NCBI GenBank assembly: GCA_903919125.1
Contig: CAIXGS010000027.1
Span: 1 to 64,000, forward strand
Reading direction: 5' to 3'
Source of the DNA: an uncultured Spartobacteria bacterium
GTDB lineage: Bacteria; Verrucomicrobiota; Verrucomicrobiia; Chthoniobacterales; Chthoniobacteraceae
Length of the DNA: 64,000 bases
A model generated the notes under the pieces. It made no database searches. It was not told the origin of the DNA and saw only the letters and a list, made by a program, of their open reading frames with translations. Below are positions 61,636 through 64,000 of the stretch, piece after piece; the stretch's first letter is position 1, and each line of letters starts with the position of its first letter. The translations under genes and the position numbers were made by a program.

Positions 61636-62439
61636 ATGCGCTACATTGAACCGCACGCCCACATGGTCAGTCGGACTACTTCCGACTACGAAGCGATGCG
61701 GCTTGCTGGCTGTGAGGCGGTTTGTGAGCCAGCCTTTTGGGCTGGTTTTGATCGCAGCAGTGCGGACGGCTTCTACGACTACTTTTGTCAGCTCACAGAC
61801 TACGAGCCCAAGCGGGCTGCGAAGTTCGGGTTGCCGCATTTTTGCTGGCTTTGTATTAATCCTAAAGAGTCTGAGGACATGGTGCTTGCACGTGAAGTGC
61901 TCGCCCTGATTCCTGGTTTTTTAGAGCGACCCAACGTGCTGGGGATCGGCGAGATTGGGTTAAATAAAAACACCCGCAACGAGCTTGCGATACTGGAGGA
62001 ACACATCGATCTGGCCGCTCGCTTCAACCAGCTCATTCTAGTGCATACCCCCCACTTGGAAGACAAACTCAAAGGCACGAAGCTGATACTCGACCTCCTC
62101 CAAGCAGACTCCCGAATCCAACCCGGGCGCGTGATCATCGATCATGTCGAGGAACACACGGTCTCGTTGGTCCTAGATGCTGGGTTTTGGGCGGGTATTA
62201 CTTTGTACCCCGAATCCAAGGCGACTCCAGCGCGTGCCGTGGATATGGTGGAGCGGGCTGGGATGCAAAATATCTGGCTGAATTGTGCCTGCGATTGGGG
62301 CCGATCCGAACCTCTGGCAGTTCCTCAAACCGCTCTTGAAATGCGGCGACGCGGACATTCCGCAAAGGCGGTGGACGATTTAATTTACGGGAACCCCTTA
62401 AGATTCCTTTCCCAGAGTCCCCGTTTTAGAATCGAGTAA
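61636..62439 (+). CDS. TatD-family metal-dependent hydrolase, EboB-like
   Basis: 267 residues. A TatD-type amidohydrolase barrel: metal motif [17 protein letters not shown] at the N-terminus, [49 protein letters not shown] and [20 protein letters not shown]. The text RTTSDYEAM with [13 protein letters not shown] and [15 protein letters not shown] resembles EboB of the eboABCDEF metabolite-traffic cluster more than the housekeeping TatD exonuclease. The other ebo genes are not visible here. Its TAA stop shares a base with the ATG of the following penicillin-binding protein gene (TAATG), so the two are translationally linked. Substrate unknown. Confidence 0.8.
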   Translation: MRYIEPHAHMVSRTTSDYEAMRLAGCEAVCEPAFWAGFDRSSADGFYDYFCQLTDYEPKRAAKFGLPHFCWLCINPKESEDMVLAREVLALIPGFLERPNVLGIGEIGLNKNTRNELAILEEHIDLAARFNQLILVHTPHLEDKLKGTKLILDLLQADSRIQPGRVIIDHVEEHTVSLVLDAGFWAGITLYPESKATPARAVDMVERAGMQNIWLNCACDWGRSEPLAVPQTALEMRRRGHSAKAVDDLIYGNPLRFLSQSPRFRIE

Positions 62440-64000
62440 TGGGTTTCGATCAAACCACAGCGGTGCTTCGATTTTCGGCGAAGTTCTGGAAGCGTGCGGC
62501 AGCATTCACTCTCGGCACTGGGGTGGCCTTGGTGTCCGCTGCGGATCCTGCACCGGAATCACCGATTTCGACGACGCCCACCACGAGTTGGGATACCCAA
62601 AAGCAGGCGCGAGTTTGGGCTTTTACGATTCCAGCACCTCGCGGTCAAATTTGTGATCGCAACGGGCTGCCGCTGGCGCTCCAACGGGTCGGTTACAACT
62701 TGGGGATTTCGTTTCCGAGACCCCTGAATTTCAGCGACGAGGAAGTCACTAAGTTCATCATAGAGGAGGCGGAAAAATTGGGCAAAGTGTTGGGAAGAGA
62801 ATTTCCACTGCAACCCAGCGTAGCGCAGAAGCATTACCACAACAGGGCGTTACTTCCTTGGGTGATGGTTCAAAATCTGACTGAAGCGGAGCAGACAAAA
62901 GTACGCGCCGCACAGAATCCTGCGTGGGAATTGTTGCCGTTTTATGCGCGCCACTATCCGAATGGAAAGTTGGCAGGGCACGTTTTAGGATACGTCGGAC
63001 GCGTGGGGCGCTTTCAAGATGGCCCAGTGGAAAACGGAGAGGGACTCTGGCCAGATGCCGAGGGGCGGGAGGGGTTGGAAAAAACCTTCGACCAGTTGCT
63101 GCGTGGAGAGTCAGGTCAGATGAATGTGACGTACAACGGGGCGGGAAAAAAAGCGTCTGAGTCCATCAGCATTCTGCCGGTGGCGGGCAAGAACGTGATT
63201 ACGACCCTCGACCTGCCGCTTCAAAGAATCTGCGAGGCGGCGCTTGCTGCGGGAACGAAACGCGGCGCGATGGTGGTGATGGAACCGGAGAGCGGCGACA
63301 TTCTGGCGCTTGCCTCGTGGCCTCCGATTGATCCCAACCAGTTCGTTCCATCTATCAGCGAAGCAGATTATAACGCGATGAAGCGTGATCCAAACGAGCC
63401 TCTCTTCCCCCGCTTTTCACTGGCAGCTTATCCGCCTGGGTCGACCTTTAAATGTTTTGTCGGTCTGGCTGGGTTGTCCTCTGGGCGCATTGGTTCCGAA
63501 GACCAGTTCGATTGTCCGGCGGGGCTGCAGATCGGTGACCGCATTTTTCACAACTGGAAAAAGGCGGGGACTGGGAGTCTGAATTTTGCGGAGGCGCTCG
63601 AGCAATCGTGCAACACTTGGTTTTACCAAGCTGGAATGAAGATGGGCGGTGAGGTAATCAAGGAATTTGCGAACGGAGTCGGGTTTGGGGAGAAGACCGG
63701 CATCCCGATTCCCGAGGAAAGCGCGGGGCTAGTTCCGGATGAAGAGTACATGCGCAAGCACGGGATGCGCATGGTGGGCGGGCAGTTAGCGATGCTAGCC
63801 ATCGGCCAAGGTGCCACGGAGATCACCCCATTACAAATGGCACAGGCCATGGCGACCGTGGGAAATGGAGGCACTCTTTTCCAAGCTCGGCTCGTTAAAC
63901 AAGTGCAGGACATTACCGGTGAGGTCGTGAATGCGTACGGGGTACGCGTGCGGCGACGGGTGGAGATTTCTCCGACTACTTTGGGTGTTCTGCGTGGCGG
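62439..64000 (+). CDS. mrdA: Penicillin-binding protein 2 (peptidoglycan D,D-transpeptidase), 5' part only
   Basis: 520 codons to the window edge, with no stop. The start overlaps the preceding stop by one base. An N-terminal hydrophobic stretch (about 20-35, AAAFTLGTGVALVSAAD) looks more like a signal peptide than a long anchor. The pedestal/dimer domain is seen at about 65-245: APRGQICDRNGLPLA, HVLGYVGRV and EGREGLEKTFDQLLRGESG. The transpeptidase domain follows: VVMEPESGDILALASWP, the active-site YPPGSTFK with Ser335, and SCN (390-392); the KTG box must lie beyond the window. PBP2 crosslinks lateral-wall peptidoglycan in the elongasome with RodA. No mre gene precedes it, unlike the usual mre-mrdA-rodA order. 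Confidence 0.95.
   Translation, partial: MGFDQTTAVLRFSAKFWKRAAAFTLGTGVALVSAADPAPESPISTTPTTSWDTQKQARVWAFTIPAPRGQICDRNGLPLALQRVGYNLGISFPRPLNFSDEEVTKFIIEEAEKLGKVLGREFPLQPSVAQKHYHNRALLPWVMVQNLTEAEQTKVRAAQNPAWELLPFYARHYPNGKLAGHVLGYVGRVGRFQDGPVENGEGLWPDAEGREGLEKTFDQLLRGESGQMNVTYNGAGKKASESISILPVAGKNVITTLDLPLQRICEAALAAGTKRGAMVVMEPESGDILALASWPPIDPNQFVPSISEADYNAMKRDPNEPLFPRFSLAAYPPGSTFKCFVGLAGLSSGRIGSEDQFDCPAGLQIGDRIFHNWKKAGTGSLNFAEALEQSCNTWFYQAGMKMGGEVIKEFANGVGFGEKTGIPIPEESAGLVPDEEYMRKHGMRMVGGQLAMLAIGQGATEITPLQMAQAMATVGNGGTLFQARLVKQVQDITGEVVNAYGVRVRRRVEISPTTLGVLRG

Noticed and set aside
61294-61839. A 181-codon minus-strand ORF across the gap before the EboB-like gene.
   Set aside because: It overlaps two plus-strand genes, has no recognisable motif and a Arg/Lys/Ser-rich composition typical of a shadow.

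Overview
The window looks like a chromosome segment from a bacterium of the PVC superphylum, most likely Verrucomicrobiota. The evidence is indirect: a giant autotransporter-type beta-strand-repeat gene, a planctomycete-type cytochrome c domain (PSCyt1) fused to a sulfatase-modifying-factor domain, a free-standing OvoA C-terminal-type methyltransferase, an EboB-like TatD hydrolase, a VirK/YbjX (DUF535) protein, and a folP-cdaA pair. No rRNA or tRNA gene was seen, so this placement is inference.

Region 1 (1-45,974, minus strand) is one gigantic gene. An uninterrupted ORF of 14,175 codons starts at 45,974 and stops at 3,447. Its last ~37 codons are out of register. The neighbouring frame carries the same kind of repeat protein from 3,561 to base 1 with no stop (1,187 codons, checked triplet by triplet). 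The natural product is therefore longer than about 15,300 residues, its C-terminus lies outside the window, and a one-base lesion sits near 3,562. The protein has a very long basic N-terminus, a signal-peptide-like hydrophobic core and a passenger of LxLxxG-type beta strands. It shows order at several scales: short PATR-type strands; eight large units (3.1-4.8 kb), each carrying a pair of landmark motifs 1.1-1.3 kb apart; two longer C-terminal-type units (about 5.5 kb period); and seven divergent ~60-residue modules that interrupt the strands at a few homologous places.

Region 2 (45,975-52,743) starts with a possible hairpin-switch leader of the giant gene and a Xer-type tyrosine recombinase upstream of it. 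Diverging from the recombinase on the plus strand are a membrane-anchored PpiD/SurA-like folding factor, a small TPR protein, the secreted PSCyt1-FGE fusion, a TolB-like beta-propeller and a DUF535 protein.

Region 3 (52,764-55,791, minus) is a compact cluster read folP > cdaA > a 47-residue membrane peptide > tyrS. The first three overlap, and tyrS follows after 97 bases. It joins folate synthesis, c-di-AMP synthesis and tyrosyl-tRNA charging.

Region 4 (55,855-64,000) holds the OvoA-C-type methyltransferase (+), a secreted protein of unknown function (-), a prepilin peptidase with a large insertion (+), glmM > bioD (-), a cytochrome b562-like protein (+), an 89-residue unknown protein, the EboB-like hydrolase, and the first 520 codons of penicillin-binding protein 2 (mrdA), which runs off the window. 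Apart from the giant gene and its odd neighbours, most of this is ordinary housekeeping content. No gene-free stretch exceeds 300 bases; the longest is 188 bases (60,578-60,766). I saw no IS element, CRISPR array, tRNA or rRNA.
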